This document shows, piece by piece, positions 48,523-57,117 of a stretch of 64,000 bases of DNA. Position 1 is the stretch's first letter; every line of letters starts with the position of its first letter. The notes below the pieces were generated by a model, which was not told the origin of the DNA, did not search any database, and saw only the letters and a list, made by a program, of their open reading frames with translations. Source of the DNA: Streptacidiphilus rugosus AM-16 (GTDB lineage Bacteria; Actinomycetota; Actinomycetes; Streptomycetales; Streptomycetaceae); the NCBI RefSeq assembly GCF_000744655.1, contig NZ_JQMJ01000004.1:2976001-3040000 (forward strand), read 5' to 3'. Position numbers and translations under genes: made by a program.

Positions 48523-49350
48523 ATGCACCGCGCCAAACCACGTCCGCGCCGCAGATCCGCGAGAACGCTGCTCACCTTGGCGCTCGTCGCCTTGGCGCTC
48601 GGCGGCGGCTACGCCCTGCTGGGCGTGCTGCGCGGCGGTTCGAACCCCGCGGTCGCGGCACCCGCAGCGCTGAGCTCCCCGGCGCCCTCCCCGTCCACGG
48701 CGTCCGCGGGCGACCCGGCGCCCGCCGCGCCGAAGCCGAGCGTGTCGCCCTCACCGCGCGCGACCGCGATCGTGCAGCGCGGCGCCGGCACGTACGGCTA
48801 CGCCTCGGGCGGGACGGACGTCGTCGGACACGGCCGGCTCTTCCGCTACCGCGTCGCGGTCGAGAACGGCATCGGCGTCAGCCCGGCCACGTTCGCGGCC
48901 CAGGTGGACGCGATCCTGGACAACACGCAGCGCGGCTGGAGCGCGGGGGGGCAGTTCTCCTTCCAGCGGGTCCCCTCGGGCCCGGTGGCCTTCACGGTCT
49001 TCCTGGTCTCGCCGCAGACGGCGATCACCAAGTGCTGGAACCTGATCCACCTGCACGTGAACGAGTACGGCGGGGTCAACTGCAGCAACAACGGCGACAC
49101 CGTCGTGATGAACATGAACCGGTGGATCAACCTCACCGGCTACTACACCGGCCAGACCGACCTCTACCACGCCCTGGCGATCAACCACGAGGTCGGCCAC
49201 TCGCTGGGCCACGGCCACGTCTCCTGCCCCGGACCCGGCCGACCGGCCCCGGTGATGATGCAGCAGATCAAGGGCCTCCACGGCTGCGTCCCCAACGGCT
49301 GGCCCTACACCCCCTCCGGCGCCTACCTCACCGGCCCTCCCACCCGCTGA
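48523..49350 (+). CDS. DUF3152 secreted zinc-metalloprotease-like protein
   Basis: A 275-residue exported protein. A membrane/signal segment (LLTLALVALALGGGYALLG) and a Pro/Ser/Ala linker precede the DUF3152 domain, which starts near GAGTYGYASGGTDVVG. Near residue 222 it carries NHEVGHSLGHGHVSC, the HExGHxxGxxH zinc motif of metzincin-type proteases. A methionine pair (PVMMQQIKGL) follows as the likely Met-turn. Proteolysis is inferred from this motif; the family's natural substrate is not known. Upstream TTGACA at 48471-48476 may be the promoter. Confidence 0.9.
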   Translation: MHRAKPRPRRRSARTLLTLALVALALGGGYALLGVLRGGSNPAVAAPAALSSPAPSPSTASAGDPAPAAPKPSVSPSPRATAIVQRGAGTYGYASGGTDVVGHGRLFRYRVAVENGIGVSPATFAAQVDAILDNTQRGWSAGGQFSFQRVPSGPVAFTVFLVSPQTAITKCWNLIHLHVNEYGGVNCSNNGDTVVMNMNRWINLTGYYTGQTDLYHALAINHEVGHSLGHGHVSCPGPGRPAPVMMQQIKGLHGCVPNGWPYTPSGAYLTGPPTR

Positions 49351-49417
49351 CCACAGCGGAGGGCCGGTTGGGGGCGAGGACGCGGCACCTCACTGCGCAG
49401 GACGTTGCACCACCCCA

Positions 49418-49517
49418 GGGGCGCGGGGAACTGCGCGATGAACCACCCGGCGCAGATGGCCCTGCGCGTTGGGGACCATCCGCACGGGGTGGCTTGTCGC
49501 GCAGTTCCCCGCGCCCC
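49418..49517. repeat. long inverted repeat of the dispersed GGGGCGCGGGGAACTGCGCG type
   Basis: A 21-base arm (49418-49438) is matched perfectly in inverse orientation at 49497-49517, with 58 bases between. It occupies the gap between the DUF3152 gene and the convergent response-regulator gene. Single-arm copies occur at 57091-57112 and 62044-62062. It can fold in RNA and could act as a terminator for both genes. Confidence 0.8.
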
Positions 49518-49570
49518 CGAGGAGTTGCCACTGGCCCCCTGCTGGAACCGACCCGCCGTAGGCAGGCGGC

Positions 49571-50242
49571 TCAGCCCAGGCGGAGGAGGCCCTCGCGGAC
49601 CGCGGTGGCGACGGCGGCGCCGCGGGTGTCGACGCCGAGTTTGGCGTAGATGCTGGCGAGGTGGCCCTTCGCCGTCGCCTCGCTGATGTAGAGGCGCGCA
49701 GCGATCTTGCGATTGGGCAGGCCCTCGCCGAGCAGCTGCAGGACCTCGACCTCGCGGGAGGAGAGCACCGGCGCGCTGCCGCGCACGCGCCGCAGGACCC
49801 TGCGGACCGCGCTCGCGCCCAGGACCGTCTCGCCGCGCGCGGCAGCGCGGATGCCGGAGAGGAGGGCGTCGGGGTCGGTCTCCTTGCCGAGGAAGCCGAC
49901 CGCGCCCGCGTCGATCGCGGCGAAGATGTCGGCGTCGCTGTTGTGGCCGCTGAAGACCAGCACCGCGGGCGGCTCGTCCATCGCGTCGAAGCGTCGGACC
50001 AGGTCCAGGCCGCCGGCCGTGCCCTGGCCGAGGTCGAGATCGAGCAGGACGACGTCGGGCCGCTCCTGCGGCTCCGCCCGCAGGACGAGTCGCAGCGCCT
50101 CGCCGACGGCGCCGGTCTCGGCCACCAGCCGGAGATCCTGCTGATCCTCGATCAGTACGCGCAGGCCGAGGCGGATGGCAGGGTGGTCGTCGACGACCAG
50201 AACGCGCACACGGGCGTCGGCTTCCGGTCCGTGCGCTGCCAC
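49571..50242 (-). CDS. NarL/LuxR-family response regulator
   Basis: A 223-residue regulator (212 if GTG 50209 is the start). Its receiver has the acidic pair in LVVDDHPAIR, D68 in VVLLDLDLG and K120 in FLGKETDP. The C-terminal LuxR helix-turn-helix reads LSSREVEVLQLLGEGLPNRK and EATAKGHLASIYAKL. GTG 50242 is chosen because GAGGAG lies upstream, at a slightly long 11 to 12 bases. The matching kinase at 50994-52298 is in the same direction, but an SsgA-like gene on the other strand lies between them. Confidence 0.9.
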   Translation of the reverse strand: MAAHGPEADARVRVLVVDDHPAIRLGLRVLIEDQQDLRLVAETGAVGEALRLVLRAEPQERPDVVLLDLDLGQGTAGGLDLVRRFDAMDEPPAVLVFSGHNSDADIFAAIDAGAVGFLGKETDPDALLSGIRAAARGETVLGASAVRRVLRRVRGSAPVLSSREVEVLQLLGEGLPNRKIAARLYISEATAKGHLASIYAKLGVDTRGAAVATAVREGLLRLG

Positions 50243-50538
50243 TGCCGCATCAACTCCTCGCCCTGTTTCCGGAACAAGTCTAGGGGGCAGCCCTCTCCGG
50301 CAGGACGAGAATGGTTGGCTTTCGCTACTTACCAGCTCGGGATGATGTCTGTCCAGGTTCGATCGGCTGGTTTTTCTGCACCCTTTCAGTCCGATTTGAT
50401 CCCCACCGAGCGGGGATGAACCCACCGTGATCGATCAGAAATGATCACACCAACGGGCTGCGCGACGGGGGGATACCGTCCGGCACCCTTCCCGGTCCAT
50501 GGATCGGGGACATCCTCGGAAAGGTACGGACAGACACG

Positions 50539-50964
50539 ATGAACAGCACGCTGCGTGGCCAGATCCTGATGGAGCTGGCCACCCCCGCCGGAGTCAGCTT
50601 CCAGATTCCGGTCCGGCTGACGTTCACCAGGATCAAAGCCTGGTCGATCCAGCTGACCTTCTTTCTGCCGGGCGACGAACCGGTGCAGTGGAACGTCTCG
50701 CGCGAGCTGCTGCTGGACGGGCTGAGCGACGTCGCCGGCGAGGGCGACGTGCGGGTGCGTCCGTTGGCGTGGCACGACGGCGAGCTGGTGGCCATCACCC
50801 TGCGCTCCCCGGAGGGCGAGGCCGAACTGGTGGCCCCGGCCACCGCGTTGCACGCGTTCCTGCTCCGGACGGACCTGCTGGTGCCGTTCGGCGAGGAGTT
50901 CTCCGACGAGTGGCTCGACCAGGGCATCGCCCGCCTGCTCACCGACGCGGAGTCCCGCCGCTAG
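50539..50964 (+). CDS. SsgA-like sporulation protein (SALP), second copy
   Basis: A 141-residue SALP. FQIPVRLTFTRIKAWSIQLT and FFLPGDEPVQWNVSRELLLD align with the SsgA core. AFLLRTDLLVPFGEE near the C-terminus matches the RTDKLVPLGQE of SsgA itself, so it is closer to SsgA than the SALP at 35898. The usual DPYAV stretch is replaced by IKAWSI, a notable change. It stands alone on the plus strand between a response regulator and its probable kinase. A dyad, GTGATC and GATCAC (50427-50448), lies about 100 bases upstream. Confidence 0.88.
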   Translation: MNSTLRGQILMELATPAGVSFQIPVRLTFTRIKAWSIQLTFFLPGDEPVQWNVSRELLLDGLSDVAGEGDVRVRPLAWHDGELVAITLRSPEGEAELVAPATALHAFLLRTDLLVPFGEEFSDEWLDQGIARLLTDAESRR

Positions 50965-50993
50965 CGCGGCCCGGCCCGGCCGCCGACGCGGCG

Positions 50994-52298
50994 TCAGGCG
51001 CTGAGCCGGGCGGGGCCCGGCAGCGGCAGGTCGACCGAGACGACGGTGCCCCGGCCCACCCGGGAGGAGAGCGCGAGCTCTCCTCCGACGCGTTCCACCC
51101 GGGTCCGCATCGCGCCCAGGCCCAGTCCGTCCTGCGCGGGCGGGCGCTCCGCACCGGCGACGACGCCGGGCGGCAGGCCGACGCCGTTGTCGCGGACCTC
51201 CACGGTCAGCCGGTCCGTCAGATAGGCGAGGGTCACCTCGACCCTGGTGGCCCAGCCGTGGCGCAGCGCGTTGTTGACGGCTTCCTGGATCACCCTCAGC
51301 AGCGCGCTCTCGGTCGCCAGCGGCAGCCGGAACGGCGCGCCGTGCAGCGTGAAGACCAGCGCCTGCTCCTGGCCGCGCACCTGTTCCCGCGCGACCAGGC
51401 CGCGCTGGACCAGGGTGACGTAGCGCCGCACGGCCGGTGGCAGCCCGCCCTCGCCCAGCTCGGAGAAGGCGATACCGTGGACGATGTCCCGCGCCTGACC
51501 GAGCGTCACCGAGTTGATCTCGGCCGCCGCCCTGAGCCGGGTGCGGGCCTTGTCGAGGTGGGCGACGCCGGGCAGCGAGTCGGCGGCGGCCTGGAGCAGC
51601 ATCGCCATCGCCGTGAGCCCCTGGGCCACGGTGTCGTGCACGTCCTGGGCGAGTCGGCCGCGCTCCTCGACCCGGCCCGCCTCGCGCTCCTCCTGCATGG
51701 TCGACTCGCTGACCCGGCGCAGCTCCTCCGTCAGCGCACGGTCCCGGCTACGGAGCCGGCCGATCAGTACCAGGCACCGGGCCAGGCCCAGTGCCAGGCC
51801 CGCGCCGACGAGCAGGCCGAAGGCCGAGAGCGAGGCCTCGGCGCCGTGGGCGACGGCGCGCAGCAGCAGCGCGGCGAAGGTCAGGCCGCCGACCACGTAG
51901 CCGGGGCGGACCGGCAGCACCAGCAGGTGGACGAAGTAGAGCGGGGCGACCAGCACCTCGAACTCCAGCACCACCACGGTGAGCGAGAGCCACAGCGAGG
52001 TCAGCGCGACCAGCCAGAGCACCGCCTCGGGCGCCACCGCCTTCGCCGTCGACCAGCGCGGCGCGTCGGCGCCCGCCCGGCGGCAGACCTCGGGCGCGAG
52101 CAGGTACACCGCCGCGAAGCCGGCGACCAGGGCCAGCACCAGGGGCGCCCTGCGGTGGTGCCCCTCCAGGACGACCACGTGGAAGGTGACCACCAGCAGC
52201 AGGCCGAGGACGACCAGGTGCACGGGTGCGCCGAGATCCCGCCCGGCACTGCGCACCAGATCGCCGACCCTGCGGACGTCGCGGACCGTGCCGGCCAC
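50994..52298 (-). CDS. membrane sensor histidine kinase (HisKA_3 type)
   Basis: A 434-residue kinase of the NarX/DesK type that pairs with NarL-family regulators. About six transmembrane helices fill residues 25-180 with little extracellular sequence, suggesting a membrane-embedded signal. The phosphorylated His is H221 in LAQDVHDTVAQGLTAMA. The ATPase domain has IQEAVNNALRHG, VRDNGVGLPPG and GLGLGAMRTRVERVGGEL. GTG 52298 has GGAGG 8 bases upstream. Its likely partner regulator lies 750 bases downstream, beyond the divergent SALP gene. Confidence 0.92.
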   Translation of the reverse strand: MAGTVRDVRRVGDLVRSAGRDLGAPVHLVVLGLLLVVTFHVVVLEGHHRRAPLVLALVAGFAAVYLLAPEVCRRAGADAPRWSTAKAVAPEAVLWLVALTSLWLSLTVVVLEFEVLVAPLYFVHLLVLPVRPGYVVGGLTFAALLLRAVAHGAEASLSAFGLLVGAGLALGLARCLVLIGRLRSRDRALTEELRRVSESTMQEEREAGRVEERGRLAQDVHDTVAQGLTAMAMLLQAAADSLPGVAHLDKARTRLRAAAEINSVTLGQARDIVHGIAFSELGEGGLPPAVRRYVTLVQRGLVAREQVRGQEQALVFTLHGAPFRLPLATESALLRVIQEAVNNALRHGWATRVEVTLAYLTDRLTVEVRDNGVGLPPGVVAGAERPPAQDGLGLGAMRTRVERVGGELALSSRVGRGTVVSVDLPLPGPARLSA

Positions 52299-52409
52299 TT
52301 CTCCCCCTCCGTAGCTCGCGCGGTCCCGCTCGGTGCCCCTGCCCGGATGTGCTGGTCCGGATGTACCTGTTCGGCATATGCCCGCGTGGGAGCACAGCCT
52401 ACTTCGCAC

Positions 52410-54206
52410 TCAATCGATCCTGGTGGCCCACTCGCGGATCTTGCCGATCCTGGACTGGAGTTGGTTGGCCGTCGCCTGCGCGGTCAGCGGGCCGCCGCAG
52501 ATCCGGCGCAGCTCGTTGTGGATGGTGCCGTGCGGCTGTCCGGTGCGGTGGTGCCAGGCGCCGACCAGGCCGTTGAGCTCCTTGCGCAGCTCCTGCAGCT
52601 GCTTGTGGGTGACCACCGGGCGCTTCTCGGCCTCCAGCTCCAGCAGGTCGGCCTCCTCGGCGGGCTTGCTCCTGCTGCGCTGGATCTGCCGGTGCTGGCG
52701 GCGCTGCAGCAGCATCTGCACCTGGTCGGGTTCGAGCAGGCCGGGGATGCCGAGGTAGTCGGACTCCTCCTCGGAGCCGGCATGCGCCTGCATGCCGAAC
52801 TCCTTGCCGTCGTAGAGCACCCGGTCGAAGACGGCGTCGGACTCCAGCGCCTCCCACGGCATGTCGTCCATGCCGCCGTCGGCCTCGTCCTTGGTCTTCT
52901 CGGCCTCGGCGAGCAGCGCGTCCTCCTCCGAGAAGAGGTCGTCCTCGCCCTGCTTCTTCGGCTTGTCGAGGATGTGGTCGCGCTGCACCTCCATCTCGTT
53001 GGCGAAGGAGAGCAGGGTGGGGATGGTGGGGAGGAAGACGGACGCGGTCTCGCCGCGCTTGCGGGCGCGGACGAAGCGGCCGACGGCCTGGGCGAAGAAG
53101 AGCGGTGTGGAGATCGAGGTGGCGTAGACGCCGACGGCGAGCCGCGGCACGTCGACGCCCTCGGACACCATGCGGACCGCGACCATCCAGCGCGAGGTCC
53201 CGGCCGAGAAGTCGCTGATGCGCTGGGAGGACTCGGCCTCGTCGGAGAGGACCAGGGTCGCGCCCTCGCCGGTGATCTCCCTGATGATCTTGGCGTAGGC
53301 GCGGGCCGACTCCTGGTCGGAGGCGATGACGAGGGCGCCCGCGTCGGGGATCGACTTGCGCACCTCGGTCAGCCGCACGTCGGCCGCGCGCAGCACGTTG
53401 GGCATCCACTCGCCCTGCGGCGCGAGCGCGGTGCGCCAGGCCTGCGCGATGACGTCCTTGGTCATCGGCTCGCCGAGCCGGGCGGCGAGCTCGTCGCCCG
53501 CCTTGGTGCGCCAGCGCATGTTGCCGCTGTAGGAAAGGAAGATCACCGGGCGGACCACGTGGTCCTGGAGCGCGTTGCCGTAGCCGTAGGTGTAGTCGGC
53601 GATGCTGCGCCGGATGCCGTCGCCCCCGGCCGCGTACTGCACGAAGGGGATCGGGTTGGTGTCGGAGCGGAACGGCGTACCGGTGAGCGCCAGCCGCCGG
53701 GTGGCCGGCTCGAACGCCTCCAGGCAGGCCTCGCCCCAGGACTTGGAGTCGCCCGCGTGGTGGATCTCGTCCAGGATCACCAGCGTCTTGCGGTTCTCGG
53801 CGCGGTTGCGGTGCAGCATCGGGTTCACGCCGACGCCCGCGTAGGTGACGACGACGCCGTGGTAGTCCCGCGACAGCGGGCCGCTGCTGTAGGCCGGATC
53901 CAGCTTGATCCCTATCCGGGCGGCGGCCTCGGCCCACTGCTTCTTCAGGTGCTCGGTCGGCGCGACGACGGTGACCTGCTGCACGACATGGCTGTGCAGC
54001 AGGTACGACGCCAAGGTCAGGGCGAAGGTGGTCTTCCCCGCTCCGGGGGTCGCGACCGCGAGGAAGTCACGCGGCTGCTGCTCGACGTACTTCTCCATCG
54101 CGGCCTGCTGCCAGGCACGCAGCTTGCCGGCCGTACCCCAGGGCGCACGGCCGGGGAAGGCGGGTGAGAGGTGGTGCGACGCGTGGGAAGAGGTGGCGGT
54201 ACTCAC
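52410..54206 (-). CDS. DEAD/DEAH-box (superfamily 2) helicase
   Basis: A 598-residue ATP-dependent helicase. Motif I is ATPGAGKTT near 52-60, motif II DEIH at 146-149, motif III LALTGTPFRSD, and motif VI AQAVGRFVRARKRGE. A Glu/Asp-rich insert (DDLFSEEDALLAEAEK) and a C-terminal coiled region with LLQRRQHRQIQRSRSKPAEE follow. The GTG at 54206 begins the streptomycete family start STATSSHASHHLSPAFPGRA; the frame runs to 54272 but only from a TTG. Role in DNA repair is likely but not proven by sequence. Confidence 0.93.
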   Translation of the reverse strand: MSTATSSHASHHLSPAFPGRAPWGTAGKLRAWQQAAMEKYVEQQPRDFLAVATPGAGKTTFALTLASYLLHSHVVQQVTVVAPTEHLKKQWAEAAARIGIKLDPAYSSGPLSRDYHGVVVTYAGVGVNPMLHRNRAENRKTLVILDEIHHAGDSKSWGEACLEAFEPATRRLALTGTPFRSDTNPIPFVQYAAGGDGIRRSIADYTYGYGNALQDHVVRPVIFLSYSGNMRWRTKAGDELAARLGEPMTKDVIAQAWRTALAPQGEWMPNVLRAADVRLTEVRKSIPDAGALVIASDQESARAYAKIIREITGEGATLVLSDEAESSQRISDFSAGTSRWMVAVRMVSEGVDVPRLAVGVYATSISTPLFFAQAVGRFVRARKRGETASVFLPTIPTLLSFANEMEVQRDHILDKPKKQGEDDLFSEEDALLAEAEKTKDEADGGMDDMPWEALESDAVFDRVLYDGKEFGMQAHAGSEEESDYLGIPGLLEPDQVQMLLQRRQHRQIQRSRSKPAEEADLLELEAEKRPVVTHKQLQELRKELNGLVGAWHHRTGQPHGTIHNELRRICGGPLTAQATANQLQSRIGKIREWATRID

Positions 54207-54359
54207 GGTCTCCGGCGGGGTCGACGTCAGGGACGCTGCCCACCGGACCCGAGCGGGCCCTCGGTCGGACAACCCGGCAAGCTTACCGGCGCGGCGGCGC
54301 GGTCTCGTGGAGCACGCGGGGTCGGAGCGCGATGTCGGGCGGCCGGATCGCCGTCCGGC

Positions 54360-54557
54360 TCACCCGCCGAGGCGTTCCAGCAGGTCGCGCCAGCGGGCGG
54401 CCTCCTCGCGGGCGGTGACGGCGACGCCGAGACGGTGGCCCTCGGCGGTCAGGTAGTCGCGCAGGACGCGGGTGGCGAGGGCCTGCGGGGCGACTCCCTC
54501 GGACTCCGCCTGGACCAGCAGCGCGACCGAGAGTGCTTCGTCGAGGCTGACGTTCAT
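54360..54557 (-). CDS. small protein of unknown function
   Basis: A 65-residue predicted helical protein beginning MNVSLDEALSVALLVQAESE and ending AREEAARWRDLLERLGG. GGAGG sits 9 bases before ATG 54557, but only about 3 bases before the other ATG at 54563, so the inner start is preferred. Its size and helix pattern recall ribbon-helix-helix or antitoxin proteins, but no partner toxin is next to it. Confidence 0.65.
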   Translation of the reverse strand: MNVSLDEALSVALLVQAESEGVAPQALATRVLRDYLTAEGHRLGVAVTAREEAARWRDLLERLGG

Positions 54558-54592
54558 GGCCATGCCTCCACGCTAACCCCGTCGGCCGCCCG

Positions 54593-55960
54593 TCAGGAGC
54601 GGGCGCGGCCGCAGACCGCGACGCCGACCACCATGAAGGCCGTCATCGCGACGAAGACCGCGGTGAAACCGGAGGTCGTGCCGGTGCCCAGCACGGTGAA
54701 CAGCACGCCCGCGAGGCCGGTGCAGACGATGTTCCCCAGCGCGTCGCTGACCTGCAGCGACGCCGAGTTGGCCCCGGTCTCCTCGGGAGCGGACAGGGAG
54801 AACATCAGCACCCCGATGCTGGCGATCGCCAGCCCCATTCCGGCCCCGCCGAGCGCCCAGGCGGCCGCGACCAGCGGCGCCGGGGCGGACGGCTGCGACG
54901 CGAGGGCGACCAGCGCGACCGAGACCGCCGCGGCGGCCAGACCCGCCTGGACCAGCCGCAGCCGGTGGGGCTCCGCCCACGGCCGCCCCTGGAGCCAGGA
55001 GCCTCCCGCCCAGGAGACGCCGCCTCCCGCGAGCGAGAGCCCGGCGAAGGTGGGCGAGTAGCCGTGCTGGGTGACCAGCATCAGCGGGATGAACGCCTCG
55101 GCGGAGATGAACGCACCCGCGGCGACGCCGCGCAGCAGGATCACGGTCGGCAGTCCGCGCCGGGCGCGGAAGGTCCCGCGCGGCAGCAGCCGCAGCGCGG
55201 CCGGGACCAGCAGCGCGGCGCCCACGACCGCAGGCGGCAGCGACCACACGTCCAGCCGCTGCCCGGCGTACTGCAGCAACCCCGCCCCCACGGAGAGCGC
55301 GAGCGCCAGCCACAGCCGCCTACGGTCCAGCGGCTCCCCGACCGCGTCGCCGCCGCGCAGTCCGCGCAGCTGCGGCAGCATCAGCACCAGCGGCGCGACG
55401 ATCAGGACCGGTATCGACAGGAACACCCAGCGCCACCCCACGTGCTGCGTCACCGTGCCGGCCACCAGCGGACCGATCACCGACGGCAGCACCCACGAGG
55501 CGGCGAAGGCCGCGAACACCTTGGGCCGCAGCCGCTCCGGGTAGCGCAGCCCGACGACCACGTACAGCGCGACGATCACCAACCCGGCCCCGAACCCCTG
55601 GGTCACCCGCCCGCCGACGAAGGTCCACATCGTCGTCGCCGTCCCGGCGAGCACCAGCCCCGCCCCGAACACCGCGATCCCGACCCCGAGCGGGACCATC
55701 GGCCCGCGCTTGTCGCACCACTCCCCCGAGACCACCATGGCCAGCAGGCTGGAGGTGAAGAACCCGGTGAACGCGAAGGCGTACAGCCCCACCCCGTGCA
55801 GCGCCTTGGCGGCGACCGGCATGGCCGTGTTGACCGCCATCGCCTCGAAGGCGATCAGCAGCACGCAGGCCACGATCCCGACGGTGAGCATGCGGAACGG
55901 GCGGTCGAGGATCCCGGCGGAGGACGCGTCGGTGTCGGTGGGACGGGTGAGGGTGGTCAC
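54593..55960 (-). CDS. MFS transporter
   Basis: A 455-residue transporter with about 12 to 14 helices. Helix 1 contains CVLLIAFEAMAVNTAMPVAA. The loop between helices 2 and 3 is SGEWCDKRGPMVPLGVGIAV, a motif A variant in which Cys replaces a usual residue. GTG 55960 directly follows a likely minus 10 TACACT, so the mRNA is probably leaderless; longer N-terminal readings are rejected. The substrate is unknown. It runs 36 bases upstream of the small gene at 54360 and could be co-transcribed with it. Confidence 0.9.
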   Translation of the reverse strand: MTTLTRPTDTDASSAGILDRPFRMLTVGIVACVLLIAFEAMAVNTAMPVAAKALHGVGLYAFAFTGFFTSSLLAMVVSGEWCDKRGPMVPLGVGIAVFGAGLVLAGTATTMWTFVGGRVTQGFGAGLVIVALYVVVGLRYPERLRPKVFAAFAASWVLPSVIGPLVAGTVTQHVGWRWVFLSIPVLIVAPLVLMLPQLRGLRGGDAVGEPLDRRRLWLALALSVGAGLLQYAGQRLDVWSLPPAVVGAALLVPAALRLLPRGTFRARRGLPTVILLRGVAAGAFISAEAFIPLMLVTQHGYSPTFAGLSLAGGGVSWAGGSWLQGRPWAEPHRLRLVQAGLAAAAVSVALVALASQPSAPAPLVAAAWALGGAGMGLAIASIGVLMFSLSAPEETGANSASLQVSDALGNIVCTGLAGVLFTVLGTGTTSGFTAVFVAMTAFMVVGVAVCGRARS

Positions 55961-56056
55961 TGACCGAGTGTAAGGGGTGGTGGCGAAGAACGCCCCTGTC
56001 TTTTGTTGCCCTTCATGACGGTCGCGTGGCCCCCGACGAAGCCTCGCCCGCAAGCG

Positions 56057-56087
56057 TTGACCGCCCCCGGGGGCACTCCCCTACGGT
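56057..56087 (+). promoter_or_regulatory. candidate promoter of tRNA-Cys
   Basis: TTGACC at 56057-56062 and TACGGT at 56082-56087 are separated by 19 bases and end 36 bases before the tRNA. The spacing is slightly long, so this is a moderate call. Confidence 0.4.
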
Positions 56088-56123
56088 CTTTCTCAGCAGC
56101 AAGGAACAACGCGAGAACGACTG

Positions 56124-56194
56124 GCCCGTGTACCCGAGCGGTAAGGGAACCGCCTGCAAAGCGGTAGTCACCGGTTCGAATCCGGTCATGGGCT
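56124..56194 (+). tRNA. tRNA-Cys (anticodon GCA)
   Basis: Acceptor arms GCCCGTG (56124-56130) and CATGGGC (56187-56193) pair with one G-U, followed by discriminator U as usual for cysteine. U8 is at 56131. The anticodon stem ACCGC/GCGGT encloses CTGCAAA, giving anticodon GCA. The T-arm ACCGG TTCGAAT CCGGT is perfect. The CCA end is not encoded. Confidence 0.95.
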
Positions 56195-56230
56195 CTTGAC
56201 CCCTCACGGGGGCGGCGGTGCAATCCCCCC

Positions 56231-56539
56231 ATGGGGGATTGGATGACGCTGCTCATGCTGGGCGTCGGTTTCGGGCTGACCGGATGGTGGCTGGGGCGGA
56301 AGATCAGCGGGTACGAGGCCGCCCTGGGCTACCTGCCCTGGTTCCGCGACTACGGCAGCCCCGCGGCGCCCTGGGTCTCCCTGCTTCCCGCCGGCGGCAT
56401 GGTCCTCTACCTGGCCGTCATCCTCGGCACCGGCCTCGCCACCGTCGACCCGATCGTCGGCTCGACCACGTTGTCCGCCAGCTATCTGCTGACCGGCGTC
56501 GTCAGCTACGTACGCCACCGGTCGACAGCGGACCGGTGA
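56231..56539 (+). CDS. small membrane protein of unknown function
   Basis: A 102-residue protein (98 if ATG 56243 is used) with three hydrophobic stretches: TLLMLGVGFGLTGWWLG, WVSLLPAGGMVLYLAVILG and a third near the C-terminus. The first ATG lies in the centre of a palindrome (AATCCCCC and GGGGGATT). GGGGGA ahead of the second ATG suits a ribosome site, so 56243 may be the real start. Its end overlaps the convergent gene by 38 bases. No family recognised. Confidence 0.65.
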   Translation: MGDWMTLLMLGVGFGLTGWWLGRKISGYEAALGYLPWFRDYGSPAAPWVSLLPAGGMVLYLAVILGTGLATVDPIVGSTTLSASYLLTGVVSYVRHRSTADR

Positions 56540-56816
56540 CGCGCGCGGTGCCCGCGGCGTGGGCCTCGAAGTCGCCGGGATACGCCGCCATCGCGGCGAT
56601 CAGCAGCCGCGCGGCGGCGTCCGCGTGCCGACAGCGGCCCCGGGCCTGGGACTGCGTCGCCCAGCGCACGACGGTGTCGAACGCCCCCGGCCGGCTCAGG
56701 TCCGCGAGCGCGTCGGCGATGCGGGGCAGATCCCCACTGCAGTCACAGGCCTGCGCGCGCAGCAGGCGCAGGGTCTCCGTGACGCCACAGGGCTTCGCGG
56801 GCGCGACGGTGGTCAT
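56502..56816 (-). CDS. small cysteine-containing hypothetical protein
   Basis: A 104-residue soluble protein with a Cys cluster near the start (KPCGVTETLRLLRAQACDCS) and one later (RGRCRHADAAARLL). It follows a 33-residue open frame by 7 bases in the same direction. No family recognised; the cysteines might bind metal or form a disulfide. The last 38 bases overlap the convergent membrane gene. Confidence 0.6.
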   Translation of the reverse strand: MTTVAPAKPCGVTETLRLLRAQACDCSGDLPRIADALADLSRPGAFDTVVRWATQSQARGRCRHADAAARLLIAAMAAYPGDFEAHAAGTARVTGPLSTGGVRS

Positions 56817-56823
56817 CGGCGTG

Positions 56824-56925
56824 TCACTTCTTCCCGGCGCGGGGGACGACGACGGTCCCGCTCCTGGGGTTCAGCCGACGCAGCGGAGCCTCGCCGGGGC
56901 GCTTGGATGCCGCGTTCAGGATCAT
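56824..56925 (-). CDS. 33-residue small protein upstream of the cysteine-containing gene
   Basis: Starts MILNAASKRPGEAPLRRLNP at 56925 with GGGAG 7 bases upstream, and ends VVVPRAGKK. It is strongly basic. The good ribosome site and the 7-base gap to the next gene support translation. Function unknown. Confidence 0.55.
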   Translation of the reverse strand: MILNAASKRPGEAPLRRLNPRSGTVVVPRAGKK

Positions 56926-57090
56926 GGTCGTTCTCCCGTCGTGTTCGTCTTCCGCCTACGACAGTCACACTTCCCACCGGCGATGAGAGCCCGATAAACG
57001 TTCCGTCCCGATTGCGATGAGAGAGTGCGTTGCAGCCTCCAGGGGTGCAACTCGCCCTTTGCTGGCAGTCCCGCGTCCACGCGCCGAAGG

Positions 57091-57112
57091 CGCGCAGTTC
57101 CCCGCGCCCCTG
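57091..57112. repeat. dispersed repeat copy (inverse arm)
   Basis: CGCGCAGTTCCCCGCGCCCC matches the arm found at 49498-49517. It lies 6 bases beyond the stop of the molybdenum hydroxylase operon and is followed by CTGCGGGG. It may serve as its transcription end. Confidence 0.7.
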
Positions 57113-57117
57113 CGGGG

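Noticed and set aside
50499..54167. 1222-codon open frame on the plus strand
   Set aside because: It runs through a SALP, a kinase and a helicase that are all clear on their own frames; composition is that of an antisense shadow.
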